Below, in pieces: positions 36,329 to 44,571 of a stretch of 47,229 bases of DNA. The translations under genes were made by a program, and so were the position numbers. The number at the start of each line of letters is the position of its first letter. Positions within the stretch are counted from its first letter, which is position 1. The stretch comes from Bacillota bacterium (GTDB lineage Bacteria; Bacillota; Clostridia; Acetivibrionales; DSM-1351): NCBI GenBank assembly GCA_023443515.1, contig JAEZUC010000113.1:1-47229 (forward strand). Reading direction: 5' to 3'. The notes under the pieces were generated by a model, which saw only the letters and a program-made list of their open reading frames with translations, was not told the DNA's origin and ran no database searches.

Positions 36329-36769
36329 ATGAAGATTAACATTCTCGAAATTATGAAACACAGATATCCGTTTCTTTTAATAGACAAGGTAATAGACTTT
36401 GAATATCTTAAATCAGCTAATGTTATTAAAAATGTAAGTTATAATGAACCTTGGGTTCAAGGCCATTATCCCAATCACCCCATAATGCCCGGTGTACTGC
36501 TGATAGAGGCTATGGGGCAGGCTAGTGCTTTTATAACTATAGATTTTAGTAAAGAAGAAACTAAACCTAAATATGGATACCTTATAAAAGTAGATAATGT
36601 TAAATTTGTCAGGCCTGTTTATCCGGGAGACCAAATAGTGATTTCTTCAAAACTGATAGAAATGGTTGATAATTACATTTGTATTCAGTCAGTTTGTAGG
36701 GTGGACAATAAGGTTGTTGCAAAATGTAAACTTACCTATATTTTAAAGGAGGAGAATGATGAGTTGTAA
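36329..36769 (+). CDS. 3-hydroxyacyl-ACP dehydratase, FabZ-like
   Basis: The 146-residue hotdog protein has the FabZ signature HRYPFLLID at its start and GHYPNHPIMPGVLLIEAMGQ with catalytic His46 and Glu60. It removes water from 3-hydroxyacyl-ACP to leave a trans double bond. No enoyl reductase lies in the operon, so the double bonds probably stay, giving a conjugated polyene. An AGAAGGAGAAAG site precedes the ATG. It overlaps the next gene by 14 bases. Confidence 0.9.
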   Translation: MKINILEIMKHRYPFLLIDKVIDFEYLKSANVIKNVSYNEPWVQGHYPNHPIMPGVLLIEAMGQASAFITIDFSKEETKPKYGYLIKVDNVKFVRPVYPGDQIVISSKLIEMVDNYICIQSVCRVDNKVVAKCKLTYILKEENDEL

Positions 36770-37952
36770 TAAAATCTGGATAAATGATTTTGACATACAA
36801 AGTCCCGTTATACCAATAGGCTGTGATATAACAGATACATTATTCAATCCGAAAGAGAATTGGGTTTCAAAGAGGCAATTTGATTTTGCAGCATTAATAG
36901 GCCCCTACAGAAAAGATGTTCGTAGAATGAATAGAACCTCTACCTTAGGATATCTTTCTGCTACTTCGATTATGGAAAAAAGCGGGCTTGCAAAAGAATC
37001 CTTTGACCCATACGGATTTGGCACAGTTTTTTCTACAACCAATGCAAGCTATGAGAGTGTTCTGGCTGTTTTAAACAGTCTGTATCAAAAGAGTATAGAA
37101 GATGTTAGCCCGATAAATTTTACGTATTCTGTTGGGAATTCGCTGATTTCAGGAATTACTATGAAGTATGGTCTAAAAGGACCAAGTACAATGTTGCCCT
37201 CTACTGAGCCATTATTGGTTGCATCAATGATTTTGGAGCAAGAGGATGCAGAAAGGATTCTTGTTGGTAATTACAATATTTGTTTAGACGATAACCTGAA
37301 TTTCTATAGACAGTTTGACTACCTACAGGGTGATGATCAGCATTTCACCGGTATATTAGAGGATGCAAAGGGAATGGTAATTCGTGAACAGGCAGTAAGC
37401 TTGGTTTTAGAGAGTGATGCTGTACATACCGGAAAGGAAGGCTGTGTTTTAGCCGGTTTGTCAATAAAACGAAAAAAGAAAATAAATAGTACACTTGCCC
37501 AAGGTCAAATGAAGAATATGACTTCCGCATATAATATAAATAGTTTTGTTGAACTATCTCACTTCTCACCTGAGGATTTTGAAGAAACAATAAAACTTGC
37601 TTTATCTGAATCAGGAGTAGCAGCGAGTCAAGTAGATGCAGTAATTATGTGTTCTTGCGGGAATCCCGGTCTGGATAATGCAGAATATAAAGCGGTATCT
37701 TCATTAATTCCTGATGCCAAAATGGTTTCTGTACATGGTATCTTTGGAAGTAACTTTGGAAGTAGTTTTATGTTAAATTGTGCTGTTGCTGTAGCCAGCC
37801 TCCAAAAACAGATGCTACCTCCGTCTGAGGGAGTTATAGACAGTAAGGGCAGATTTACAACTAAAACAGAGTCACTAAACCTCAAAACAGTTCTTGTAAA
37901 TGGGTATAACGATTTGGGGAATATGATAACAGGGGTAATAAAATGGAACTAG
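36756..37952 (+). CDS. Chain-length-factor-like ketosynthase (KS-beta), catalytic residues lost
   Basis: The 398-residue protein is a ketosynthase by fold (SLISGITMKYGLKGPSTMLP at the active-site loop, SVHGIFGSNFGSSF in place of the KSxxGHxxGAAG loop). The nucleophile Cys position is occupied by Glu151 (PSTEP), and both His positions are lost (CSCGNPGLD, FGSNFG). Chain-length factors typically lack the Cys. Paired with the active KS it should set chain length. Two start codons in tandem (36756, 36759) follow GGAGGAG; either may be used. It overlaps the dehydratase and ketoreductase genes at its ends. Confidence 0.85.
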   Translation: MMSCNKIWINDFDIQSPVIPIGCDITDTLFNPKENWVSKRQFDFAALIGPYRKDVRRMNRTSTLGYLSATSIMEKSGLAKESFDPYGFGTVFSTTNASYESVLAVLNSLYQKSIEDVSPINFTYSVGNSLISGITMKYGLKGPSTMLPSTEPLLVASMILEQEDAERILVGNYNICLDDNLNFYRQFDYLQGDDQHFTGILEDAKGMVIREQAVSLVLESDAVHTGKEGCVLAGLSIKRKKKINSTLAQGQMKNMTSAYNINSFVELSHFSPEDFEETIKLALSESGVAASQVDAVIMCSCGNPGLDNAEYKAVSSLIPDAKMVSVHGIFGSNFGSSFMLNCAVAVASLQKQMLPPSEGVIDSKGRFTTKTESLNLKTVLVNGYNDLGNMITGVIKWN

Positions 37953-38692
37953 GATTAAAGGGAAAAGTCGTTTTAATAAGCGGAGGTAGCAGAGGAATAG
38001 GCGAAGCACTGTGTGAAGCCTTTGCAGGTGAAAATTGCAGAATATATTTTCTCTACAAAAGCAATTCTGATTTAGCAAAACAGGTTGAAAAAAGGATTTC
38101 AGAGACATATGACGGAGTATTTATTCAGGGCATTAAAGCAGATATTACGAATTCCTTGGAGTGTGAGTCTGTAACACAGACAATAGTTGATAAAGAAGGC
38201 TCAATTGATATTTTAATAAATAATGCAGGAATTATACAGGATGGATTATTTTTAATGCAAAGCGCAGAAAAGTGGGAGTCAGTGATAAAGACAAACCTAT
38301 TTGGGAATGCAGCTTTAACCTCAGCAGTAGCACTGTCAATGTTTTCAAACCGAAAGGGTAACATTATTAATATATCATCAACAGCCGGAATTATAGGAGT
38401 TAAAGGGCAAACAAACTATTGCGCTGCAAAGGCTGGAATAATAGGTTTTACTAAGGCTCTTTCAAAAGAATTAGGAATGAAAAATATCAGAGTAAATGCA
38501 ATTGCTCCTGGATATATAGAAACTGATATGACAAGTAATATCAAGAATTTAAAAGATATAAGTACAAACATTCCACTAAGAAGATTAGGAATTCCGCAAG
38601 AAGTTGCCAAAACAGCATTATTTCTTGCTTCTGATGCTGCCAGTTATATTAATGGAGCAACTATTGTTGTAGATGGCGGTCTAACTGCTTAA
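37943..38692 (+). CDS. 3-oxoacyl-ACP reductase (FabG-like ketoreductase)
   Basis: The 249-residue short-chain dehydrogenase has the cofactor motif SGGSRGIG, NNAG (93-96) and the catalytic set Ser146, Tyr159, Lys163 in NYCAAKAG, and ends INGATIVVDGGLTA as FabG does. It reduces 3-oxoacyl-ACP with NADPH in each polyketide cycle. The ATG overlaps the KS-beta stop by ten bases. Together with KS, CLF, DH and ACP it completes a reducing type II polyketide set without an enoyl reductase. Confidence 0.92.
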   Translation: MELGLKGKVVLISGGSRGIGEALCEAFAGENCRIYFLYKSNSDLAKQVEKRISETYDGVFIQGIKADITNSLECESVTQTIVDKEGSIDILINNAGIIQDGLFLMQSAEKWESVIKTNLFGNAALTSAVALSMFSNRKGNIINISSTAGIIGVKGQTNYCAAKAGIIGFTKALSKELGMKNIRVNAIAPGYIETDMTSNIKNLKDISTNIPLRRLGIPQEVAKTALFLASDAASYINGATIVVDGGLTA

Positions 38693-38714
38693 TAACCGAA
38701 GTGGAGGGAAGAAT

Positions 38715-41700
38715 ATGCAGGACGAGGAATATTATGATCTTGGAATAGCAGGTGCATTCAGAACAGCTGTTGATAAGTACAAGAATAATATTGCTATATC
38801 AGACGCTGACGGAACTTTAACTTATCAAGAGATGTATGAAATGTCTTTGAGAATAGCTTCACGTTTATCTAAACTTGAGGGGTGGAACAGGGAGGTAATA
38901 GTTGCTGTAGACCTTCCTAAAAGTAGAGAATTAATATTATTAATGATGGCTATATATCAAGCAGGAGGCGCATTTTTACCTATTGCCAGAACTTCTCCAA
39001 AAATGCGTATGATAAGTATGCTTCAAGATGGAAGGGCAGAAATATTTATATCTGATTCAAATGACAGAATGGACACGTTAGATTTTAATATTAAAAAAGT
39101 TCCTTTATGTAATTTGATAAGTAATCTTATGGAGGAAACCCCTGTTTCGGAAAATATTTCTGAACAAAGAGGAAATAAGTTGGCTTACGTTATGTTTACT
39201 TCCGGATCAACGGGTAAACCAAAGGGAATTATGGTTTTACAATCAAGTGTGGTGCATATTGCCCGCGCTTGCTACAGCAGATTTTTTGGACTGCCGGAAG
39301 ATGCAAGTATTGAGAAGCTCCAAACAATTACCAAAGAATATATAAAAATAGGTATTCTCTGTGAATTTAGTTTTGACCCAAGTGTGGTACAGATGTATAT
39401 GGCGCTGTTTTTTGGTCATTGTGTTGTATTAGTTCCTGATGAAGTAAAGAGATCCCAATGGCAACTCATAGAGTATTGGAAAAATCAGAAGGTGGATATG
39501 TGCGACATAACGCCTACTCACCTAAAACATATATTGTTGTACTTTGAAAATGACAAAGAAAAACTATTCTTACCCGGAAATATTGTATCTGTGGGAGAAC
39601 CGCTCTCACTAGCTTTACTAAAAAAGTTGTTATCCAGTGGACAGGTAGATAATGTAATTAATGCATATGGCCCCACAGAGGTGTGTGTGTATTGCAATGC
39701 AAAGGTATATAACAGTAAGGATATTTCCGGAATAAAGCATGTAAGTGTAGGTAAGCCTCTTGATGAATATAGAATTTACATATTGGACCAATATGGAAAA
39801 CCCCTTGACCAAGGTGAGATTGGGGAGATTTACACAGCTAGCCGTTTCTTATCTCTGGGGTATATAGGCAGAGAGGACTTAACCCAAAAATCCTTTTTTA
39901 AGGATACTCTTGAGTCCGGGCATATGATGTATAAAACAAATGATTGTGGTAAATTTGATGACACCGGGGAGCTTATATGTCTTGGCAGAAATGACGACCA
40001 GATTAAGATAAGAGGTCATAGAATAGAGCTGAGTGAAATAGAAAATGTTTTAGTAAACTGCGGACTATTTGAAGAAGTACATGTTTTGGCCAAAGAGGAT
40101 GAAGACAGTCAGAAGCAGATTATAGCATTTTACAGGGGTCAGAGAGTAGATGAAGAAACTATAAACAAAAAGCTTGGCGAGTACCTTCCTGAATATATGT
40201 TACCTAAACTTTTTGTACAGGTTGAAAGATTTATTACCAATACTAACGGTAAACTTGATAAAGCAGATTTACTGAGCAGAATAGAATTTAAAAAAAGTGT
40301 TTCAAACAGTAAGGATGAGAGAAATATTCTTGAACTTTGCAGAAACGTTTTGAATAACGAGGCTGTTTCTATACAGGATAATTTTTTTGAACAAGGAGCG
40401 ACCTCTTTGGAGGTATTCGTTTTAAATACCAGGATTTATCAAGAGTGGGGTGTGGTACTGAATAATAGCCTGCTTTACGAATGTGAAACAATTGAGCAAA
40501 TAGGAAATTTAATTCAAAGTGAGTTAAACAAATCACATTCTGATACGAGTAATATAATAAATAAAGAAGAAGCGGTTAAAGCTACAGAATTTCAATGTAA
40601 AATATTACGAAGCGAAAATCAGCTATACAAGAATAAAAGTTTTGATAAATTTTCTAAAAAGTTTCCACCATTTAATGTAGTGTACCGTGTCTCACATTCC
40701 AATTACCTAGAAAATGAACAATTTAAATCAGCTATAGAGAGTATGAGTGAGAGACATCGTATTTTACGCAGCAGGTTTTATTCAAATAATGGCAATGTAC
40801 GGATAAAAAGTGAAAATAAGGCAGTAACTGACTATTCCTATCTTGTAGTAGATGATATAGAGAAAGTAGACTTTTATGACTATATAAGAAGATTTATTTG
40901 TACAGAGTTGCCATTATTCCAGGTCTTGCTCTTTGAGGACAGAAATAAAAATCAGGAGATTTTATTAAATTTTCATCATGGGATATTTGATTACTTGTCA
41001 TTATCTATATTTTTAAATGAAATATTTATGCTGTATTACAATATGCAACTACCACCGTACAATTATGATTTTTATGAATATAGAAAAGAGTTAGTTAAGT
41101 CTGATAATGCATTATTGCAAGAGTTTTGGAATAAGTACCTGCAAAATCGCCCAAAATCCGTTGGATTCCCCGGAGATGGGGAAAATAAGAGGATGAAAAT
41201 TAAAAAGGATGAAACATTTTCAGGTATAAAGCATGAACTAAACAATGATGAAATTATAGTTTTGAGAAAAATATGCAAGGAAATGAAAATAAGCTTATTT
41301 AATCTTACATCTACAGTATTAGCACAGATTCTTTATGAAAGTACGGGGCAGTCGGATATTTGTATTGGAACAATTCAACACGGGCGAATGCAGCAGTTGT
41401 CAGGAGTTAGTAACAGTATTGGTTTATTTGCAGAATTAATACCTCTTCGTTTTATGTTCCACAGTAATCAATCTGTACAAGACAAGTTACTAATTCAACA
41501 AAAACTACTGGACCAGACATTGAAAAATCAAGGTTTAGGGATGCATGATTTTTATTTAATGCAAGATTTTGAGGAGAGGCTTAAAGGAGACTACTTCAAA
41601 GTTGTAATAAATTACCATACAGACTATAGGAGTGTATTGCCACAAGGAAAAGGTGATTTGTGTGCAGTGGAAATCGGCCAATATGCCGAGTCAATCCCTT

Positions 41701-41888
41701 TGTACATTCAGATTACTGAACATAAAGACAGTATGACACTTTACTTCCTATTTGCCGACTCTATATATTTGGATAGTGATAAAAAGAGAATTTCGGAAGA
41801 GTATTTATCATGCTTAGAAAAATGGCTAAAGTGTTTGACAAACGAGCGGTGGGATAGGAGTAACAATGGAAACCTCACTAGGGGATAA
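38715..41888 (+). CDS. Nonribosomal peptide synthetase, A-T-C order
   Basis: The 1057-residue protein has an adenylation domain (about 15-515) with YVMFTSGSTGKPKG, NAYGPTEVC, GRNDDQIKIRGHRIELSEIE and the Lys loop TNGKLDKADL. A thiolation domain follows (FFEQGATSLEVF, Ser564), then a C-terminal condensation domain (about 620-1045) with FHHGIFDYLSL (His754, His755, Asp759; Gly after Asp is Tyr). The aspartate of FDPS in the A domain suggests an alpha-amino acid substrate, not an aryl acid. The C domain after T could join the activated amino acid to a polyketide acyl-ACP or to an amine acceptor. The start follows GGAGGGAAGA. Specificity is not decidable by eye. Confidence 0.88.
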   Translation: MQDEEYYDLGIAGAFRTAVDKYKNNIAISDADGTLTYQEMYEMSLRIASRLSKLEGWNREVIVAVDLPKSRELILLMMAIYQAGGAFLPIARTSPKMRMISMLQDGRAEIFISDSNDRMDTLDFNIKKVPLCNLISNLMEETPVSENISEQRGNKLAYVMFTSGSTGKPKGIMVLQSSVVHIARACYSRFFGLPEDASIEKLQTITKEYIKIGILCEFSFDPSVVQMYMALFFGHCVVLVPDEVKRSQWQLIEYWKNQKVDMCDITPTHLKHILLYFENDKEKLFLPGNIVSVGEPLSLALLKKLLSSGQVDNVINAYGPTEVCVYCNAKVYNSKDISGIKHVSVGKPLDEYRIYILDQYGKPLDQGEIGEIYTASRFLSLGYIGREDLTQKSFFKDTLESGHMMYKTNDCGKFDDTGELICLGRNDDQIKIRGHRIELSEIENVLVNCGLFEEVHVLAKEDEDSQKQIIAFYRGQRVDEETINKKLGEYLPEYMLPKLFVQVERFITNTNGKLDKADLLSRIEFKKSVSNSKDERNILELCRNVLNNEAVSIQDNFFEQGATSLEVFVLNTRIYQEWGVVLNNSLLYECETIEQIGNLIQSELNKSHSDTSNIINKEEAVKATEFQCKILRSENQLYKNKSFDKFSKKFPPFNVVYRVSHSNYLENEQFKSAIESMSERHRILRSRFYSNNGNVRIKSENKAVTDYSYLVVDDIEKVDFYDYIRRFICTELPLFQVLLFEDRNKNQEILLNFHHGIFDYLSLSIFLNEIFMLYYNMQLPPYNYDFYEYRKELVKSDNALLQEFWNKYLQNRPKSVGFPGDGENKRMKIKKDETFSGIKHELNNDEIIVLRKICKEMKISLFNLTSTVLAQILYESTGQSDICIGTIQHGRMQQLSGVSNSIGLFAELIPLRFMFHSNQSVQDKLLIQQKLLDQTLKNQGLGMHDFYLMQDFEERLKGDYFKVVINYHTDYRSVLPQGKGDLCAVEIGQYAESIPLYIQITEHKDSMTLYFLFADSIYLDSDKKRISEEYLSCLEKWLKCLTNERWDRSNNGNLTRG

Positions 41889-42588
41889 GGTTGTAGTGTA
41901 TTTATTGGATGTCAGAGAGTTTAATGATAAAGAGTGGCATTTTTATAAATCAAAAAGCACGTGGCTACCGGGCTCTTGCCGGCAAAAGATAGAAAAAAAC
42001 CTGCACAAAACTAATAGGAACCTTAGCTTAATGGGATGGATTCTTTTCCTTATGTTTGTTGGGTACCCATTAGGTATAAAGGAGGATAAAAAAATACAAT
42101 TTGGAAAATATGGCAAGCCCTATATATTAAACAGTAATATTCATTTTAACATAAGCCATAGTTACCCTTGGGTTTGTTTAGCAACTTCTTACACGAGTGT
42201 TGGGGTTGATATTGAATGTAAATCTGTTTCAGACCCAAGCCAGGTACTTGATAAATTCTCGGACAAGGAGAAGGCGTGGCTTGTAGGGGAGAGTGCAGAT
42301 AATCCGGAGGTAATGAAAGGTCGATTTAGGATGCTGTGGAGTGCAAAGGAGGCTTGGCTGAAATATCTGGGCTGTGGTCTGAAAGGTATAGGTATGGAAT
42401 TACCGTTCGCACTTACTGCTTCCGGCGGTTTATATAATAGTGTTGACCAGGATGGAAAAAAGCTTTATCTTAATCAGAATTTATTGTCTGATAAAGAGGT
42501 ATTAAGTATATGTTGCGAATCGGAGGCCTGTGAGTTAAAGAATATAACTGCTGTGGAAATAAAGAAGTTCTTTATGAATTGGGAGTGA
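41866..42588 (+). CDS. 4'-phosphopantetheinyl transferase, Sfp/AcpT family
   Basis: The 240-residue enzyme shows FNISHSYPWVCLA, VGVDIECKS (Asp115, Glu117 as magnesium ligands) and the family signature WSAKEAWLKYLG (Lys161-Glu162, Lys166). It transfers phosphopantetheine from CoA onto Ser55 of the ACP and Ser564 of the NRPS T domain, activating both. It starts inside the end of the NRPS gene (23-base overlap), so it is tightly linked to it. A dedicated PPTase is common in polyketide/NRPS clusters. Confidence 0.92.
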   Translation: METSLGDKVVVYLLDVREFNDKEWHFYKSKSTWLPGSCRQKIEKNLHKTNRNLSLMGWILFLMFVGYPLGIKEDKKIQFGKYGKPYILNSNIHFNISHSYPWVCLATSYTSVGVDIECKSVSDPSQVLDKFSDKEKAWLVGESADNPEVMKGRFRMLWSAKEAWLKYLGCGLKGIGMELPFALTASGGLYNSVDQDGKKLYLNQNLLSDKEVLSICCESEACELKNITAVEIKKFFMNWE

Positions 42589-42591
42589 TAT

Positions 42592-43113
42592 ATGATGCTG
42601 ATATCTACACATTGTATTGAACATACAGTAACTTTTTCGGAATGTGATTATTTTGGAACGGTCAAGAACTCTAGCTGTTTGTGCTGGTTTGAGGATGCCC
42701 GTTTTCAGATTAGCCTGATAGCCGGAATACAGGGATATTTTTTACCGGAGCATAGGAGTCAGACAACACTCGATAAACAACCAAATGACACTGAAGAATA
42801 CTATACTATGCCTGTTCTTCAAAATAGCTTGGAGTCATATAAAGAGATACGGTTCGGAACAGAGATTCTGGTTCATACATGGTTAGAAATGCCGATAGCT
42901 GCGTATTGTGTGTTTCATCATTATATAACCTCAAAGGATTGTAAGACTGTTTTTTACAAGTGTGATACCACAATTGGTCTTGTAGGACAAAAATCGGGCT
43001 TAATTAAAGATATGCCAAATGATATGTACAATAGAATAATTTATTTTATAAAAGATATTCAAAACGAATTTTCAAAATACAATCTGGAGATAGATGAAAA
43101 TGAAGGATTTTGA
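42592..43113 (+). CDS. Hotdog-fold acyl thioesterase 1 (4HBT/YbgC-like)
   Basis: The 173-residue protein has the 4-hydroxybenzoyl-CoA thioesterase pattern at residues 13-38 (TVTFSECDYFGTVKNSSCLC then WFEDAR) with Asp19 in the usual catalytic place, and then a beta-sheet. Such enzymes release or edit acyl chains on ACP. Length exceeds the common 130-140 because of an insertion around residues 50-75. Start ATG at 42592 (or 42595) follows GGGAGTG. It overlaps the second thioesterase by 20 bases. Confidence 0.75.
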   Translation: MMLISTHCIEHTVTFSECDYFGTVKNSSCLCWFEDARFQISLIAGIQGYFLPEHRSQTTLDKQPNDTEEYYTMPVLQNSLESYKEIRFGTEILVHTWLEMPIAAYCVFHHYITSKDCKTVFYKCDTTIGLVGQKSGLIKDMPNDMYNRIIYFIKDIQNEFSKYNLEIDENEGF

Positions 43114-43459
43114 AGTCGAAATGACTACCGGGATATTTGATTGTGATGCCTATAAAATAGTGCACAATGCCAGATATATCGAATGGTATGAACAGGCGCT
43201 TTATATGTACTGGACGGAAAAACTAGGTGCTGACTGCTGGGAAAATACAAGGTTAAAAATTAAGAAAATACGATGCAGATATATTAGTGCTTTAAAATTC
43301 AATGATGAATTTAAAATCATAACAACTCTATCAAGCGATAAAACTGATGACAATAAGTACCATTTTAAACAAAAAATAGTTAAATTAATAACCTTACAGA
43401 CTGTTAGTATCAGTCAGGGGATTGTTTGCATAAATTGCAGGAAAGAAGTGCAACTATGA
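43094..43459 (+). CDS. Hotdog-fold acyl thioesterase 2 (YbgC-like)
   Basis: The 121-residue protein has IFDCDAYKIVHNARYIEWYE near its N-terminus, the same 4HBT pattern as its neighbour (Asp16/Asp18), and a short beta-sheet ending. It is shorter than the family's usual 130-140 residues and may act as a dimer or heterodimer with thioesterase 1. Its role may be chain release or removal of wrongly loaded acyl groups. It starts inside the previous gene, and its stop overlaps the next start by four bases (ATGA). Confidence 0.72.
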   Translation: MKMKDFEVEMTTGIFDCDAYKIVHNARYIEWYEQALYMYWTEKLGADCWENTRLKIKKIRCRYISALKFNDEFKIITTLSSDKTDDNKYHFKQKIVKLITLQTVSISQGIVCINCRKEVQL

Positions 43460-44193
43460 AAATATTATTATTCAACTGCAGTATAAAAAAGAAAGCCAGT
43501 AGAAGTTTAAAGATTGCAAATTCATTTATTGAGGGGTTAAACCAAAATATAAATATAAGAGAAGAAATACAAGTAAATGAAATAACACTTTATGATAAGA
43601 ACATAAATGATTGTAGGTGCTGTTACTACTGCTGGTGCGAAGAAGCATCAGGCAAATGTATACAAAAAGATGATATGCGGGATTTACTTAAAGAGTATAT
43701 AGACAGTGATTTAGTAATTTGGAGTTTTCCACTGCTTTTCTTTAGTTTTCCTGCTGCTATGAAAAAATTTATTGAGAGAACCTTTCCCTTGTACACATGG
43801 CAAAAACATAGGGAAGGTGATTACTACATTCAGTCTAGTCGATATCCAAAGTTATTAAATCGCAGAGAGGTATTTATATCAACTTGCGGTTACCCTCATC
43901 GCACAAACAACTATGAACCGGTGGATGAAACATTAAGAATACTTTTTGGAGATAAGGCCGATAGAATTTTTTGTACACAAGGAACTCTTTTTGATGAAGA
44001 AAGATTTGAAAAAATAGTTAAGCGATACTTAGAAGCAGCCAAAAATGCGGGTAAAAACTACTCTCTTAAAGACGGGATAACAAAAAAGGACAATGACAGA
44101 TTGTCTCAACAATTTTTAATAGAAGAATTATATTATGAAGAGTCTAAAAGAAACAACAAGTGGTTAATCAGGAAGGACTACCTTAATTTTTAG
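43456..44193 (+). CDS. Cys-rich flavodoxin-fold reductase, iron-sulfur flavoprotein-like
   Basis: The 245-residue protein starts with the flavodoxin/NADPH-dependent FMN reductase pattern ILLFNCSIKKKASRSLKIAN and has an SFPLLFFSFPAAMKKFIERT core. Between them lies NDCRCCYYCWCEEASGKC: Cys53-x2-Cys56-x2-Cys59-x8-Cys68, nearly the CX2CX2CX4-7C motif of iron-sulfur flavoproteins, with extra Cys55 and Cys61. It could supply electrons to the radical SAM enzyme or reduce a cysteine-based intermediate; both are inference. The ATG overlaps the thioesterase stop (ATGA). An upstream in-frame extension lies inside that gene and was dropped. Confidence 0.75.
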   Translation: MKILLFNCSIKKKASRSLKIANSFIEGLNQNINIREEIQVNEITLYDKNINDCRCCYYCWCEEASGKCIQKDDMRDLLKEYIDSDLVIWSFPLLFFSFPAAMKKFIERTFPLYTWQKHREGDYYIQSSRYPKLLNRREVFISTCGYPHRTNNYEPVDETLRILFGDKADRIFCTQGTLFDEERFEKIVKRYLEAAKNAGKNYSLKDGITKKDNDRLSQQFLIEELYYEESKRNNKWLIRKDYLNF

Positions 44194-44232
44194 GTTTAAA
44201 ATATATTCTTTTGCGAAAGGAGGATATAAAAT

Positions 44233-44346
44233 ATGGACATCAAAAAACTCGAAATGGATTTAAATGAAGTTGAATTCAACTTCAATGTAGAGGACCTTGA
44301 GGATGTAGTAACTCCAGGTAGCGGATTTGGTTGTGCGTGCAGCTAA
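44233..44346 (+). CDS. RiPP precursor peptide 1 (core PGSGFGCACS)
   Basis: A 37-residue peptide reading MDIKKLEMDLNEVEFN, then FNVEDLEDVVTPGSGFGCAC and a final Ser. The acidic N-terminal leader (to about residue 25) is nearly identical in three tandem copies, and the C-terminal TPGSGFGC-x-C is the likely core. The AAAGGAGG site ten bases ahead is strong. Genes for a maturase, protease and exporter precede it in the same operon, 39 bases after the flavoprotein gene. Probable modifications target Cys34, Cys36 and Phe32. No database homologue is recalled. Confidence 0.82.
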   Translation: MDIKKLEMDLNEVEFNFNVEDLEDVVTPGSGFGCACS

Positions 44347-44405
44347 TCCAAATTGTACGGCTTTAAGAAAATCAAATTATTAATAAACGAAAGGGGGATA
44401 AGATT

Positions 44406-44522
44406 ATGGAAAACATGAGAAAACTGGAAATGGACTTAAATGAAGTTGAGTTCAATTTCGACGTAGAAGATCTAGAGGACATTGTAACACCAGGTAGTGG
44501 ATTTGGTTGTAATTGTAATTAA
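44406..44522 (+). CDS. RiPP precursor peptide 2 (core PGSGFGCNCN)
   Basis: A 38-residue peptide, MENMRKLEMDLNEVEFN, then FDVEDLEDIVTPGSGFGCNC and a final Asn. It differs from copy 1 mainly at the start, at Asp/Asn and Ile/Val in the leader, and in the residue between the two cysteines and the end. The leader spacing is preserved. GAAAGGGGGATAAG precedes the ATG. Copy-specific change confined largely to the residues around the CxC suggests selection for core variation. Confidence 0.82.
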   Translation: MENMRKLEMDLNEVEFNFDVEDLEDIVTPGSGFGCNCN

Positions 44523-44571
44523 TACATATTTAAGAAAACAGGATTATTATAAACGAAAGGGGGATAAGAAT

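Noticed and set aside
44497..44571. Upstream extension of precursor peptide 3
   Set aside because: It overlaps the end of peptide 2 and lacks a ribosome site. The ATG at 44572 matches the starts of the two sister copies.
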